Assembly (NCBI GenBank): GCA_964545205.1
Contig: CAZJFH010000019.1
Location: forward strand, 1 to 64,000
DNA length: 64,000 nt
Source of the DNA: CAZJFH01 sp964545205
GTDB lineage: Bacteria > Pseudomonadota > Alphaproteobacteria > Rhodospirillales > Magnetospirillaceae
Direction of reading: 5' to 3'
Below the pieces are notes generated by a model. That model worked only from the letters and a program-made list of their open reading frames with translations. It made no database searches and had not been told where the DNA came from. This document shows positions 45,831-54,335 of this stretch, piece after piece. Each line of letters begins with the position of its first letter. The stretch's first letter is position 1. The position numbers and the translations under genes were made by a program.

Positions 45831-47804
45831 CTACATGGTTCTGCCGGCCGCAACACCGGTATAGCGCGTTTTCCACGCGAACTCGCGCCGGAGGGCCTGC
45901 TGAAGGACACTGGATGATCCGACGAGCACGGCCTGCTGCTCCGCCCGGGTAACGGCGGTGTAGATCCAGGAAGGTTCGATTAGGCGCGTCGGTTCAATGG
46001 CAATGACAACGCGCTCCGCTTGGCTGCCCTGGAGCTTGTGGCAGGTGAGGGCGTAGGCGAGATCGAGGCGGATCAGCTCGTCGCGAGCGAAGACGTAGAA
46101 CTCGTCGTCGAAGGTGACCTCTACCGTGCGGCGGAAGACGTCGATGGCGACGACGGTGCCCAGCAAGCCGTTGAAGAGGCCGCGCCGGTAGTCGTTCTCC
46201 AGGTGGACGACGGGATCGCCGACCGAGAAGTAAGCGCCCAAGTAGCCCTTCACTTCGGGTTTGGCGCCGCGGCGGGTCTCATGGAAACGGCGGTTCAACG
46301 CCGCCACTCGCTGATTGGTCGCGGCGACGACATGCAGCGCCAGGCCGTCCTCGCCGAATCCGCCGAGCTGTGTCACGGCTTCGGCGACATGCTCGTCGAG
46401 CGCTTCGGTCCGGCAGGCGAAATGTGACACCCCGTCGGCGGCGCCGACGAATGCGTCGAGCACCGGCTGTCGGCGGTGGCGGATGGCGTCCGCCACAACC
46501 GGGATGCCGTTCTCGGAGTCCTGGCGGAAGATGCGCGACAGCACGGCCGTGTCCGGGCGCCGGGCCAGCAGGTGGAACACTAGGCCGAAGCCGATCGGTG
46601 GCAGCTGCGCGGTGTCGCCGACCATTACCAGGCGGCAGCCGGGCGGCATCGCCTTCAGCAGCCGCGCCCATTGGCCGAGATCGGGCATCGACGCCTCGTC
46701 GACGATCACCATGGTCGCGTCGGTGAAGGCCGCCCATTCGGCCCTTGGCTGGCGGCCGTCTGCATCCGCCTCGGCGCGCTGCGCCAGCTCGGCGAGGGTG
46801 CGGTGGATGGTCTTGCCGAGGCGGTGCGTGGCCTGGCTCAGGCGCAGCGCCGCCTTGCCTGCCAAGGCGCAGAGATGGACGTTTCCGCCTAGCGCCTCCC
46901 AGGCGAGCACCAGGGCCTGCATGGTCGCGGTCTTCCCGGTGCCGGCTCCGCCGGCGATCACCGCGAACGGGTTGAGCAGCGCGTGGCGGACGGCCGCAGC
47001 CTGCTCGTCCGAGAGCGGGCGCGGCAACAGCTTCTCGACCTCCGCGACGACGATTTCGGCGCCTGCGTCGCCGACGATTATGCGGCCCGGCTGGTCGGCC
47101 ATTGCCCCCAGCCGGGCGAAGACTTCTCGCTCCAGGTAGGCGCAGCCGGTAAACCGCCAGAAGTCTCCGGCGTCGAGCAGCCGGCCGTGCCGCTCGCCGT
47201 GGTGTTCGGCATGCGTCAATAGATGGATGTCGTCGCCGATCCTCTTCCGCAGCAGCATTTCGAAGCGGAACTTGGGGACGGCCGTGTGCCCGGAGGCAAG
47301 CCACTCCCCGACGGCGCTGTCGACCGCGCCCAGAAGGCGCTGCGGCGCCCGCTGAATGGCCTCCGGACCGAGGCTGGCGCCAAGCACCCGTCGTCCGATC
47401 TGGTCCATCCTGTGCCATGGCAGCGTCTTGGCGAGCACGTATGGATTCGCTTCGAGAGTCTGCCGCGTCCCGGCGCCCAGCACCTTCACGATGCGCCGGG
47501 CGAGGCCGGGATGGTCGACGATGCCCTGGCGGTCGAACCATGCCAAGGCCGCGTGTTCGGGGGCGAGTTCCTCCCGCCACTGCGCTATCAGCAGGGCGGC
47601 AAGGCGCCGGGCCAGGAGCGGGCGCCCCGGCGCGAGCACGGCAGCTACCGTTCCGGCGTTGCCGAGGTCGGACAGGGCCGTATCTAGCCCGTCGCCGAAG
47701 GCAGCCAGCAGACGCTGCGCGCGGTCCTGGCCGATGCCGCGGACCCGTTGCAGAAGGTATGCCTGGAGGCTCGTCTGAAGCCGCTGCACGGCGCGCGCGG
47801 ACAT
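45831..47804 (-). CDS. RecD-like superfamily 1 DNA helicase of the transposon
   Basis: A 657-residue 5'-3' type helicase. The N-terminal 200 residues include a helix-hairpin-helix region (RVRGIGQDRAQRLLAAFG), as in RecD2. Motor motifs are GGAGTGKTATMQAL (about residue 283), VIVDEASMPDLG, GDTAQLPPIG and the C-terminal TCHKLQGSQAERVVIAIEP followed by YTAVTRAEQQ. It starts directly after the stop of the coiled-coil gene (TGAATG), so it belongs to the tnp operon. Its 3' end is duplicated as a remnant at 32379-32516. Confidence 0.88.
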   Translation of the reverse strand: MSARAVQRLQTSLQAYLLQRVRGIGQDRAQRLLAAFGDGLDTALSDLGNAGTVAAVLAPGRPLLARRLAALLIAQWREELAPEHAALAWFDRQGIVDHPGLARRIVKVLGAGTRQTLEANPYVLAKTLPWHRMDQIGRRVLGASLGPEAIQRAPQRLLGAVDSAVGEWLASGHTAVPKFRFEMLLRKRIGDDIHLLTHAEHHGERHGRLLDAGDFWRFTGCAYLEREVFARLGAMADQPGRIIVGDAGAEIVVAEVEKLLPRPLSDEQAAAVRHALLNPFAVIAGGAGTGKTATMQALVLAWEALGGNVHLCALAGKAALRLSQATHRLGKTIHRTLAELAQRAEADADGRQPRAEWAAFTDATMVIVDEASMPDLGQWARLLKAMPPGCRLVMVGDTAQLPPIGFGLVFHLLARRPDTAVLSRIFRQDSENGIPVVADAIRHRRQPVLDAFVGAADGVSHFACRTEALDEHVAEAVTQLGGFGEDGLALHVVAATNQRVAALNRRFHETRRGAKPEVKGYLGAYFSVGDPVVHLENDYRRGLFNGLLGTVVAIDVFRRTVEVTFDDEFYVFARDELIRLDLAYALTCHKLQGSQAERVVIAIEPTRLIEPSWIYTAVTRAEQQAVLVGSSSVLQQALRREFAWKTRYTGVAAGRTM

Positions 47805-48290
47805 TCAGCCGGGTTCCTCGCCGAACGGATCATGGAACGGCCGGTCGCCGGTTTCGTAGATGGCCGCGATCTGGCTTTCAAGCCGCAGTGCCTTCTGCCG
47901 AAGGCGCTCGTTCTCAGCGGTCAGAAGGTCGATGCGGCGCAGCGCCTCGACGAGATCCTCGCTGGCCTTCTTTTCAGCGCCGCCGAGCCGAGCGAGCTTG
48001 CTGCGAACCGCCTGGGCGGCCTCGTCGTCGAGGGCGCGTGAACCGATCGGCGCCAGGTTCATCGACTCGGCCACAAGATTGACCGCGTCGAACAGTTCAC
48101 GCTTCCGGTGGAAGTGCTGCGCATCCGAAGGCTTGAGCCCCAGCTCGCGGACAAGAGCCATTACGTTCACCTTGCCGTCGGCTGTGGCGGGTAGGGTGGG
48201 GGCCTTCCCCCCAGCCGCCTCGAACTCGTCGAGCCGGGCGTCGAGATAGGGTTCGAGAAGCGCCATGATCTCTGGGACGACCGCCCTCAT
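47805..48290 (-). CDS. coiled-coil protein between tnpC and the helicase
   Basis: A 161-residue soluble protein. A central segment (VNVMALVRELGLKPSDAQHF) looks like a small DNA-binding helical unit. Residues about 95-145 form a coiled coil with leucine heptads (EALRRIDLLTAENERLRQKA). The acidic tail is DPFGEEPG. The ATG has GAGGTGATC in front of it and is preferred to a GTG that overlaps the tnpC stop. No known family is recognised. Its fixed place between recombinase and helicase genes suggests an accessory role in transposition or replication. Confidence 0.7.
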   Translation of the reverse strand: MRAVVPEIMALLEPYLDARLDEFEAAGGKAPTLPATADGKVNVMALVRELGLKPSDAQHFHRKRELFDAVNLVAESMNLAPIGSRALDDEAAQAVRSKLARLGGAEKKASEDLVEALRRIDLLTAENERLRQKALRLESQIAAIYETGDRPFHDPFGEEPG

Positions 48291-48292
48291 GA

Positions 48293-48730
48293 TCACCTCT
48301 TCGTGCCGACCTTGGCGGCATGCAAGCCTTCATACAGCTGGCGGTAATGCTCGGCGCGGCCTAACGCGTTCTCGACCTCCCTTCTGAGGCCCCGAGCTTC
48401 TTCACGCGCCTTCTTGAGGTCGGTTTCGAGCCGTTCGATTTTCCGCCGAAGGAGGGCCTCGACATGCTGGTGCTCCTGCGGTGTCCGTCGTGGGACCCGC
48501 ACGCCTTCGATGGTGTCAATCTGATGGCGCGCCTCGTCGCGCATGGCCCGCAACTCGGCCCCGAAGTTGTTGTAGAGGTACTGGCGGCTGACCTTTGCCC
48601 GGTCGGCAATAGTCTTGATCGTGATCTCCTCACCGGTGTTGCGGAGCTTGGTGATAACCGCTTCGACCGCATCCCGCTTACGTCGAGATCGGTCCTCACG
48701 AGCGCGGGCGATACTTTCAACCTTATCCAT
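48293..48730 (-). CDS. tnpC: TnpC-like transposition accessory protein
   Basis: A 145-residue protein with an N-terminal TetR-like helix-turn-helix (IKTIADRAKVSRQYLYNNFG) followed by a long coiled coil rich in Arg and Glu. In size, composition and position after two tyrosine recombinases it corresponds to TnpC of Tn554, which influences transposition frequency and orientation. The start overlaps the tnpB stop by eight bases, so it is translated with tnpB. Confidence 0.75.
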   Translation of the reverse strand: MDKVESIARAREDRSRRKRDAVEAVITKLRNTGEEITIKTIADRAKVSRQYLYNNFGAELRAMRDEARHQIDTIEGVRVPRRTPQEHQHVEALLRRKIERLETDLKKAREEARGLRREVENALGRAEHYRQLYEGLHAAKVGTKR

Positions 48731-50885
48731 CGAGTGGCAGCTCCTTAGCAGGGCGGAAGTTTCTGGCCGCACCAGTGTACGCACCGTCAGATTCCAGTGC
48801 CGCGATGATCCTCGTGACGTTGGCCAAAGCCTTCTTGTTGCGTTCTTGGCGTCGCTGCGCGATCTCAGCGAGGCGGCTCTTGCCATCGTCCCCATAGCTC
48901 GCAATGTCTTGCTGCTGCTGCTCGACAACTCCAAGGAGTTCGAGTCTTTCGCTGCGGAAGAACTGGATGTCATTGCTGTCGGCGCGGAAATGCTTACAGG
49001 TGAGGCAGGCATGCGCGTGCTCGCACCATTCGCCGATCTGCTCTGGGATCATACAGGCGCCGCCACACACCCGGGTTGCGCGACGAGCATCGTCCTTGCG
49101 CTGGAGAAGCTGTCCGACGGAATCGTCGACCCTTCCTTGGATGTCGACGAAGCGTCCACCACCTTTTTCGATCAGCGCCTTCTTCCGCAGTTCAAGCCGA
49201 TGATTGATATACGTCATCGCCATCGAAGGGCTGCTGTGCCCCAGTTCGAACATGATCGACAGCGTGTCGTAGCCGGCGAGCGCCATTTCGGTTCCCCGGT
49301 GATGGCGGAGAGGATGCCAGGTGAAGTTGTATACTTCACCTTTATCGTCCCGGACGTCGTGGCGAATGCAAAGCTGCTTCAACTCGTCCGCCGAGTATTC
49401 CGGAGATAAGAAGGACTCCTTGCCCCCATAGAATACGGGGAAGAGGTACTTGGTTGGGCCGCCGTACTGCCGGATGATCTCGGCCCGCCGGGCCTCGACA
49501 ACGTCGATGACCTGCTTGTGCACCGGGTCCGACCTAAGAAGGGGCTTCTGATTCCACTTCCGGACCTTGTTCTGCCAGAAGTGCAGGATCATGAAATCTG
49601 GATCCGACGGATCATCCCTGAGGCAATCGAACAGGAAGGCGTGGAGATCCTCACGACGCGCACCCGTCGCCACGCCGAGACAGAACAGAGCCGGGATCGG
49701 GGAGGGGGCTTCGTTGATGACGGCGGCCAACCGATCAACGACAACCTTCGGCGTTGACCGGCCTCCTCCCTCGCGCGATGCATGGAGGCGGCCTCCGAAA
49801 TCAGCAGCTTGGCGCCGCTTGATCTTCCGAGTGGCTCGGTCGCTGAAGGAGAGGGCGGGCCAGCGGTCCGGCCACTTCCGGCCAGCAAACTCGATCATGC
49901 GAGCCACATCGGTCCACCAGTTCTTGCCCGCCAGCTTCCGTTCATTGCCCCAGGCGAGGAAGGCGTCTTCAATCAGCGGAACGGTAATGTCTGAAGGCCG
50001 GGGCTCGTCAAACCGCTCATACAGGAAATCCCGGAACCAAGACACCGAGAAGGTGTAAACCGAGGTCGGTCCGTATTCGTTGTGTGCAACTTTATCCAGG
50101 ACGAATGCCCTCACAGCGGGGCGAAGCCATTCCGGATAGCGATAGAACTGGACCCAGCGGTGGCGGGTGCGCTGAACATCCTCGAACCGAGTATCGTCCT
50201 CAGAAAAGAGATCGCTGAGCAAAATGACATCGCGGTCGTCGAGCGGCTTGGTCACGCGCTCACGATTTACAATGAGCCACATCTGAACGGCGCCGACGAC
50301 GGCTATATTGCCTGAATAATATGTCCTTGTGACCAACTCCTTTCCTTTAGCATAGGTCTGCTGCTGTAAGGGATTGCGGCCCGGGCGAACACGTTGGTGC
50401 CACCCCGCGAAAGCGGCCATCACTGGCTCGCTGTTCTCGCGGCTGTGGTCGCACCAGGGCAGGTTCTCCGGCGTGGTCATAGGGTGCGGGAATTCAGCCA
50501 TGGCAGCCGCTCCGAACTTCCCCGTGATTTCCCTCCAGTCGTCCGACAACCACTGGAGCACGTCCCGCCTTCGGTAGAGCCAGTCCTTGCCCCACGAGCG
50601 CGGGTCGGCCAGGTTCACGCCGAAGTAGGCTTTCATCTCCAGTTGGAACAGGCGGGGCAGGGCTTCAAAGCTGATTACCGCCGCTCGCCCCTCCGATCTG
50701 CTCATCCGCATCTGCGCAAGCCGGTCCTCCGGGACCTTGAACACATCGCTGATGAGGTCGCGCCCCCAACGATCGCTCTGAAGCAGTGCCGGGCTTAGCG
50801 AGGCGATCTGCGCCTCCAGAGCCCCGGCATATTGCTCCAGTGGATCTTGGTCGGCTACGAGGCGCAATCCGTTCAGATCAGCCAC
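48723..50885 (-). CDS. tnpB: Tn554-type tyrosine recombinase TnpB
   Basis: A 720-residue recombinase. The catalytic domain is in the second half: an arginine in GVATGARREDLH (about 410), the HxxR box in WHPLRHHRGTEM (about 525), a GHSSPSMAMTYI segment with the second histidine, and the likely nucleophile tyrosine (about 558). A cysteine cluster near the C-terminus (CGGACMIPEQIGEWCEHA then CLTCKHF) may bind zinc, as in TnpB relatives. It overlaps tnpA by 13 bases and tnpC by eight. Confidence 0.85.
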   Translation of the reverse strand: MADLNGLRLVADQDPLEQYAGALEAQIASLSPALLQSDRWGRDLISDVFKVPEDRLAQMRMSRSEGRAAVISFEALPRLFQLEMKAYFGVNLADPRSWGKDWLYRRRDVLQWLSDDWREITGKFGAAAMAEFPHPMTTPENLPWCDHSRENSEPVMAAFAGWHQRVRPGRNPLQQQTYAKGKELVTRTYYSGNIAVVGAVQMWLIVNRERVTKPLDDRDVILLSDLFSEDDTRFEDVQRTRHRWVQFYRYPEWLRPAVRAFVLDKVAHNEYGPTSVYTFSVSWFRDFLYERFDEPRPSDITVPLIEDAFLAWGNERKLAGKNWWTDVARMIEFAGRKWPDRWPALSFSDRATRKIKRRQAADFGGRLHASREGGGRSTPKVVVDRLAAVINEAPSPIPALFCLGVATGARREDLHAFLFDCLRDDPSDPDFMILHFWQNKVRKWNQKPLLRSDPVHKQVIDVVEARRAEIIRQYGGPTKYLFPVFYGGKESFLSPEYSADELKQLCIRHDVRDDKGEVYNFTWHPLRHHRGTEMALAGYDTLSIMFELGHSSPSMAMTYINHRLELRKKALIEKGGGRFVDIQGRVDDSVGQLLQRKDDARRATRVCGGACMIPEQIGEWCEHAHACLTCKHFRADSNDIQFFRSERLELLGVVEQQQQDIASYGDDGKSRLAEIAQRRQERNKKALANVTRIIAALESDGAYTGAARNFRPAKELPLDG

Positions 50886-52063
50886 TTCGGATCCCTTCCG
50901 ATCAATTGAGCCTCGGTGATGCTCTCAAGGCGCCGCTGGACCCGCTCCGGGCCGGTCAGATGGAGCTTCCGCATTTCGGACGAGAACAGGTGCCGGTACA
51001 CCTCGGCCGTCGTCTGAGGGCTTGCATGGCCGACCCGCTCGGCGACGTCGAGCAGGCTGTAGCCCTGCGCGATGGCCTCCGAGACATGGGTGTGGCGGAA
51101 ATGATGCCAGTGAAAATCTATCCTCGTCCGCTGGATCAGCAGCTCACGGAGCTTCTTCGCGTAGTTCAGAGACAGGGCACGGCCGATGCGGCCCTTAACG
51201 ACGTTGCAGAAGACGTATTCCGTTCCGGACTCGAATGCCGACGCGTACTCCGCGCTTGTCATCAAGTCCTCGTACATTCCCATGACGTAGTCATGCATGG
51301 GGACCGCTCTGATCTTGGATCCTTTGGTCCTGGCCTGGTTTTCGTTATCCGCTCGCGGCATCACCCAGATGACGCCTTCAGCGAGATCGAAATCGACATG
51401 CCGTAGGCCGAGAGCCTCCCCAATGCGAAAGCCCGAATTGTAGAGAAGGACAACCAGAAAGGCGTCTCGCGCCAGATGGCAGGCTTCGATGACCTTCAGA
51501 ACCTGCTCAGGGGTCAGCCGCTTCTCGGCCGCACTCTTGGCAGCTTTACCGATGTTGCCCTGAAGGTACTTGTCCTTCTTGCGGACGATCTGCCGAGCAT
51601 TGATATGGTCGAGGAATGCCTTGTACGTGCGATGCCCGTCATACGCCTTGTTCTTGTCGGCCGTTGCGATCTCCAAGTCGTCGCGGCTTGTGAGGTACCG
51701 ATAGACCGACTTCAGTGCCATATGAGCCTGATTCTGAATGTCGTGCGATAACCGAATGCGCTTCCTGGGCAGAAAGGCGACTTTGGGGTCCGGAAATTCC
51801 TCGGCATCGAGACCGGCGGCGTACCATTGAACGAAGCGATCCCAGTCGTTGATTGTCGGCGTGCTCAGCGACGTTCCGTTGCCGAGAAGGAATGCACACC
51901 AGCGAGCGGCATAGCGGACGTAGGCTCGGATGGTATTCGGCGAAGTCCCTGTGGCTTCGAGATGGACAATCCAATCCCGCAGATGCCGTACCTCGACGCC
52001 CTCGTTATCCAGCACGGTCCAGGAAACTCGACCGTCCGGCATCCGCAATCTGCTGGCGCGCAT
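50873..52063 (-). CDS. tnpA: Tn554-type tyrosine recombinase TnpA
   Basis: A 396-residue phage-integrase-fold recombinase. The N-terminal SAM-like core-binding domain spans about 25-130. Catalytic residues are visible: Arg213 in NSGFRIGEALGLR, His320 and Arg323 in HWHHFRHTH, His346 in VGHASPQTTAEVYRH, and Tyr356 as nucleophile. It is the first gene of the operon tnpA-tnpB-tnpC-coiled-coil-helicase and lies next to the probable element end, as in Tn554. Confidence 0.88.
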   Translation of the reverse strand: MRASRLRMPDGRVSWTVLDNEGVEVRHLRDWIVHLEATGTSPNTIRAYVRYAARWCAFLLGNGTSLSTPTINDWDRFVQWYAAGLDAEEFPDPKVAFLPRKRIRLSHDIQNQAHMALKSVYRYLTSRDDLEIATADKNKAYDGHRTYKAFLDHINARQIVRKKDKYLQGNIGKAAKSAAEKRLTPEQVLKVIEACHLARDAFLVVLLYNSGFRIGEALGLRHVDFDLAEGVIWVMPRADNENQARTKGSKIRAVPMHDYVMGMYEDLMTSAEYASAFESGTEYVFCNVVKGRIGRALSLNYAKKLRELLIQRTRIDFHWHHFRHTHVSEAIAQGYSLLDVAERVGHASPQTTAEVYRHLFSSEMRKLHLTGPERVQRRLESITEAQLIGRDPKWLI

Positions 52064-52139
52064 GGCCTACACAATGGATCAGTTTGGACGCGCATGAGGA
52101 TAAACAAGCGGCGCAGTTGGTCAAGTTCTTTTTTTGTTC

Positions 52140-52201
52140 CTGAATGGACATAGTGGACATAGACACATGCGGTGCGGATATCTGCATAATGTGCATTATG
52201 C
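52140..52201. repeat. repeats at the tnpA-side end of the element
   Basis: Two tandem copies of TGGACATAG (52145-52162) are followed by the palindrome GCATAAT-GTGC-ATTATGC (52184-52201). CTGAATGGACATA (52140-52152) reads, on the other strand, as a close match (11 of 13) to 29357-29369 at the opposite end of the island. Recombinase binding sites are the natural explanation. No promoter for tnpA is obvious otherwise. Confidence 0.55.
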
Positions 52202-52251
52202 GACTTTTGTGTGTCGCGCCGACGCCCTCTCTCGGCGCCGCCCCCCGGCCC

Positions 52252-52638
52252 TCAGCACGCCCCTACGGGCCGGAACGCCTGCCGGTCGGCCTGGAGGGCG
52301 TCATGGACGACCAGTCCCAGGTGCAGCGCCAGGCGTTCCGCCATCTGATGATCTCCGGCGTGCGCGGCGGCGCCGATCGCCGCAGCGACGCCTCTGACCC
52401 GGTCGTGGCGCCGGGCCACTTCCGGCAGTCCCGGGTAGCGGCGCGCGGCCAGGAACTCGTGGCCGCGGCGGCAATGGTCGCAGGCCTTGGCGGTCAGCTT
52501 CGCCGCCAGCAGTTCGGCCTGCCGGTCGTCGCCCAGGGCGAGCGCGTCCTCGATCAGATTGGTCATCGCCACCAGTTGGCGATGATCGCGGTCGAAGGCG
52601 CAGTCGCCGACGCTTCGACGCGGTTCCCATTCCAGCAT
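52252..52638 (-). CDS. degenerate hemerythrin-like protein
   Basis: A 128-residue protein with the bacteriohemerythrin layout: MLEWEPRRSVGD start, FDRDHRQLV, a central ACDHCRRGHEFLAARRYPG, ARRHDRV and a final LHLGLVVHDALQADRQAF. On alignment by eye, the conserved HxxxE glutamate and one of the two histidines of the HxxxH pair are replaced, so an intact di-iron site is doubtful. Its C-terminus looks complete and ends about 50 bases from the transposon end. It is convergent with the MBL gene across the island. Confidence 0.6.
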   Translation of the reverse strand: MLEWEPRRSVGDCAFDRDHRQLVAMTNLIEDALALGDDRQAELLAAKLTAKACDHCRRGHEFLAARRYPGLPEVARRHDRVRGVAAAIGAAAHAGDHQMAERLALHLGLVVHDALQADRQAFRPVGAC

Positions 52639-52830
52639 TTCGCTCCCCCCCGCCTCCCCGGCGCACACTGCCAAGGTTAGCCCCCGATCAGAGGGCGCGT
52701 AATTGCGAATTCTCAATGCGGGATCCACGACCAAAGTCCGTGCCTGTCCCGACCGATGCCCCGGCATGCGCCAACCCGCCCTTGCCACGGCGGGCGCCGT
52801 GGTATAGCCAGGGCGAAAGGAGGATCAGAC

Positions 52831-53631
52831 ATGCCCGATGCCGATCCGATGCGCCGCCTGCTCGACATCATGGCCCGGCTGCGCGACCCCGTCGCGGGCT
52901 GCCCGTGGGACGTCGAGCAGAGCTTCGCGACCATAGCCCCGCACACGATCGAGGAGGCCTACGAGGTCGTCGAGGCGATCGAGGCCGGCGACACGGCCCA
53001 CCTGAAGGACGAGCTGGGCGACCTGCTGTTCCAGGTCGTCTTCTACGCCCAGATGGCCCGCGAGACCGGCGTGTTCGACTTCGACGCCGTGGCGGCCGGC
53101 ATCGCGGACAAGATGGTCCGCCGCCATCCCCACGTGTTCGCCGACGCCCGCATCGAGGACGCCGCCGCCCAGACGCGGGCCTGGGAGGCCCAGAAGGAGC
53201 GCGAGCGCCAGGCCAAAGGCCAGGAGTCGGTGCTGGAGGGGGTCTCGGTCGCCCTGCCCGCCCTCACCCGCGCCCTGAAGCTGCAGAAACGCGCCGCGCG
53301 GGTCGGCTTCGACTGGCCCGAGCCGACGCCCGTCCTCGACAAGATCGCCGAGGAAGTGACTGAGCTGAAACAGGAAATCGAGGGCGGCGGCGATCACGCG
53401 CGGCTCGAGGACGAACTCGGCGATCTGCTGTTCGCTTGCGTCAACCTCGCCCGCAAGCTCAATATCGATCCCGAGCGCGCGTTGCGCCGGGGCAACCGCA
53501 AGTTCGAGCGACGGTTCCGCGCCGTCGAGCAGGCGCTGGCGGAACGCGGTAGCGGCCCCGCCGAATCCTCGCTCGACGAGATGGACGCGCTGTGGGACGC
53601 GGTGAAGCGAAGCGAGAAGGACGATGTCTAA
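52831..53631 (+). CDS. mazG: nucleoside triphosphate pyrophosphohydrolase MazG
   Basis: A 266-residue all-alpha NTP pyrophosphohydrolase with two MazG repeats. The first has GCPWDVEQSFATI, EEAYEVVEAI and DELGDLLFQVVF; the second has EEVTELKQEI and DELGDLLFACVN. The EExxE and ExxD magnesium ligands are present in both. It removes aberrant nucleotides or lowers ppGpp signalling. AAAGGAGG precedes the ATG. It overlaps the lipoprotein gene by eight bases. Confidence 0.94.
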   Translation: MPDADPMRRLLDIMARLRDPVAGCPWDVEQSFATIAPHTIEEAYEVVEAIEAGDTAHLKDELGDLLFQVVFYAQMARETGVFDFDAVAAGIADKMVRRHPHVFADARIEDAAAQTRAWEAQKERERQAKGQESVLEGVSVALPALTRALKLQKRAARVGFDWPEPTPVLDKIAEEVTELKQEIEGGGDHARLEDELGDLLFACVNLARKLNIDPERALRRGNRKFERRFRAVEQALAERGSGPAESSLDEMDALWDAVKRSEKDDV

Positions 53632-54301
53632 TCCTTTGAAAAATCATGCGCTTCGCCGCTGGGGCCGAGTGGCGGCGGTATGGGCCGTGGTGACCACGGT
53701 GCTGAGCTCGTGCTACCTGCCCAACGACTTCGTCACCGAGATCCGCATCAACCGCTACGGCGATTATGCGATGACCTATGTCGGCAACCTGGTCTACGCG
53801 CCGCTGTACGAGGACGCGCTGGCCAACCGTCTGACCCCGGCCGAAATGCGGGAGAAGGTCGACGTCCTGATGCGCGACCTGCAGCGCGACACCACCTACG
53901 ACCGGACCGGCCGCACGCCGTCGCGCCCGCTGTTCACCGAAATCGAGCACCAGGGCTCGGGGCGCTTCAAGGTGCGCTACGAGCGCGAGGGCAGCCTCGA
54001 CGCCAGCGCCCTGGTCACCTTCATCCGCCGCAACAACAACATCCTGTCGCTGCATTCGCGCGAGGGCGCCATCACCATCCGCGCCAATGCGCTGTCGGCC
54101 ACCGACAGCCAGCGGGTGATGGCGCTCGGATTGTCGATGAAGGGCGAGATGCGGGTGGTCACCGATGCCCAGGTGCTGGAGCACAACGCCAACACCGTGC
54201 GCAACTACGCCGGCTACCTGGTCTATATCTGGACCATCGACAACGTGCTGGCGCCGGCGCCGAAGATCGTCCTCAAGCAGGAGCCGCGCTCGGGCTCGTA
54301 A
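53624..54301 (+). CDS. predicted lipoprotein of unknown function
   Basis: A 225-residue protein with a lipoprotein signal (VAAVWAVVTTVLSSC). The mature part is mixed alpha/beta (FVTEIRINRYGDYAMTYVG, then RFKVRYEREGSLDASALV) and ends in a hydrophobic segment (NYAGYLVYIWTIDNVLAPAP) followed by a short basic tail, which suggests a C-terminal membrane helix. It overlaps mazG. No family is recognised. Confidence 0.6.
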   Translation: MSNPLKNHALRRWGRVAAVWAVVTTVLSSCYLPNDFVTEIRINRYGDYAMTYVGNLVYAPLYEDALANRLTPAEMREKVDVLMRDLQRDTTYDRTGRTPSRPLFTEIEHQGSGRFKVRYEREGSLDASALVTFIRRNNNILSLHSREGAITIRANALSATDSQRVMALGLSMKGEMRVVTDAQVLEHNANTVRNYAGYLVYIWTIDNVLAPAPKIVLKQEPRSGS

Positions 54302-54335
54302 ACCACGGAAAAACAAGCAGGAGAGGCAAACCGCG

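Larger units (their letters stand above)
29300..52201. mobile_element. Tn554-type metal-resistance transposon/genomic island (ends approximate)
   Basis: The tnpA-tnpB-tnpC trio at the right end defines a Tn554-family element; such elements move by tyrosine recombinases and do not make target duplications. Everything from merR to tnpA differs in base composition from the flanks and consists of accessory genes. The insertion lies between two convergent core genes, the MBL hydrolase and the hemerythrin-like gene, without damaging either. Ends are placed only roughly, using the paired motif near 29360 and 52145. A second copy of the helicase tail inside the island shows that the cargo is composite. 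Confidence 0.65.

Noticed and set aside
29293..52187. TCTGCAT direct repeat as target duplication
   Set aside because: A 7-base match between two 100-base regions is expected by chance about half the time, and Tn554 elements do not make duplications.
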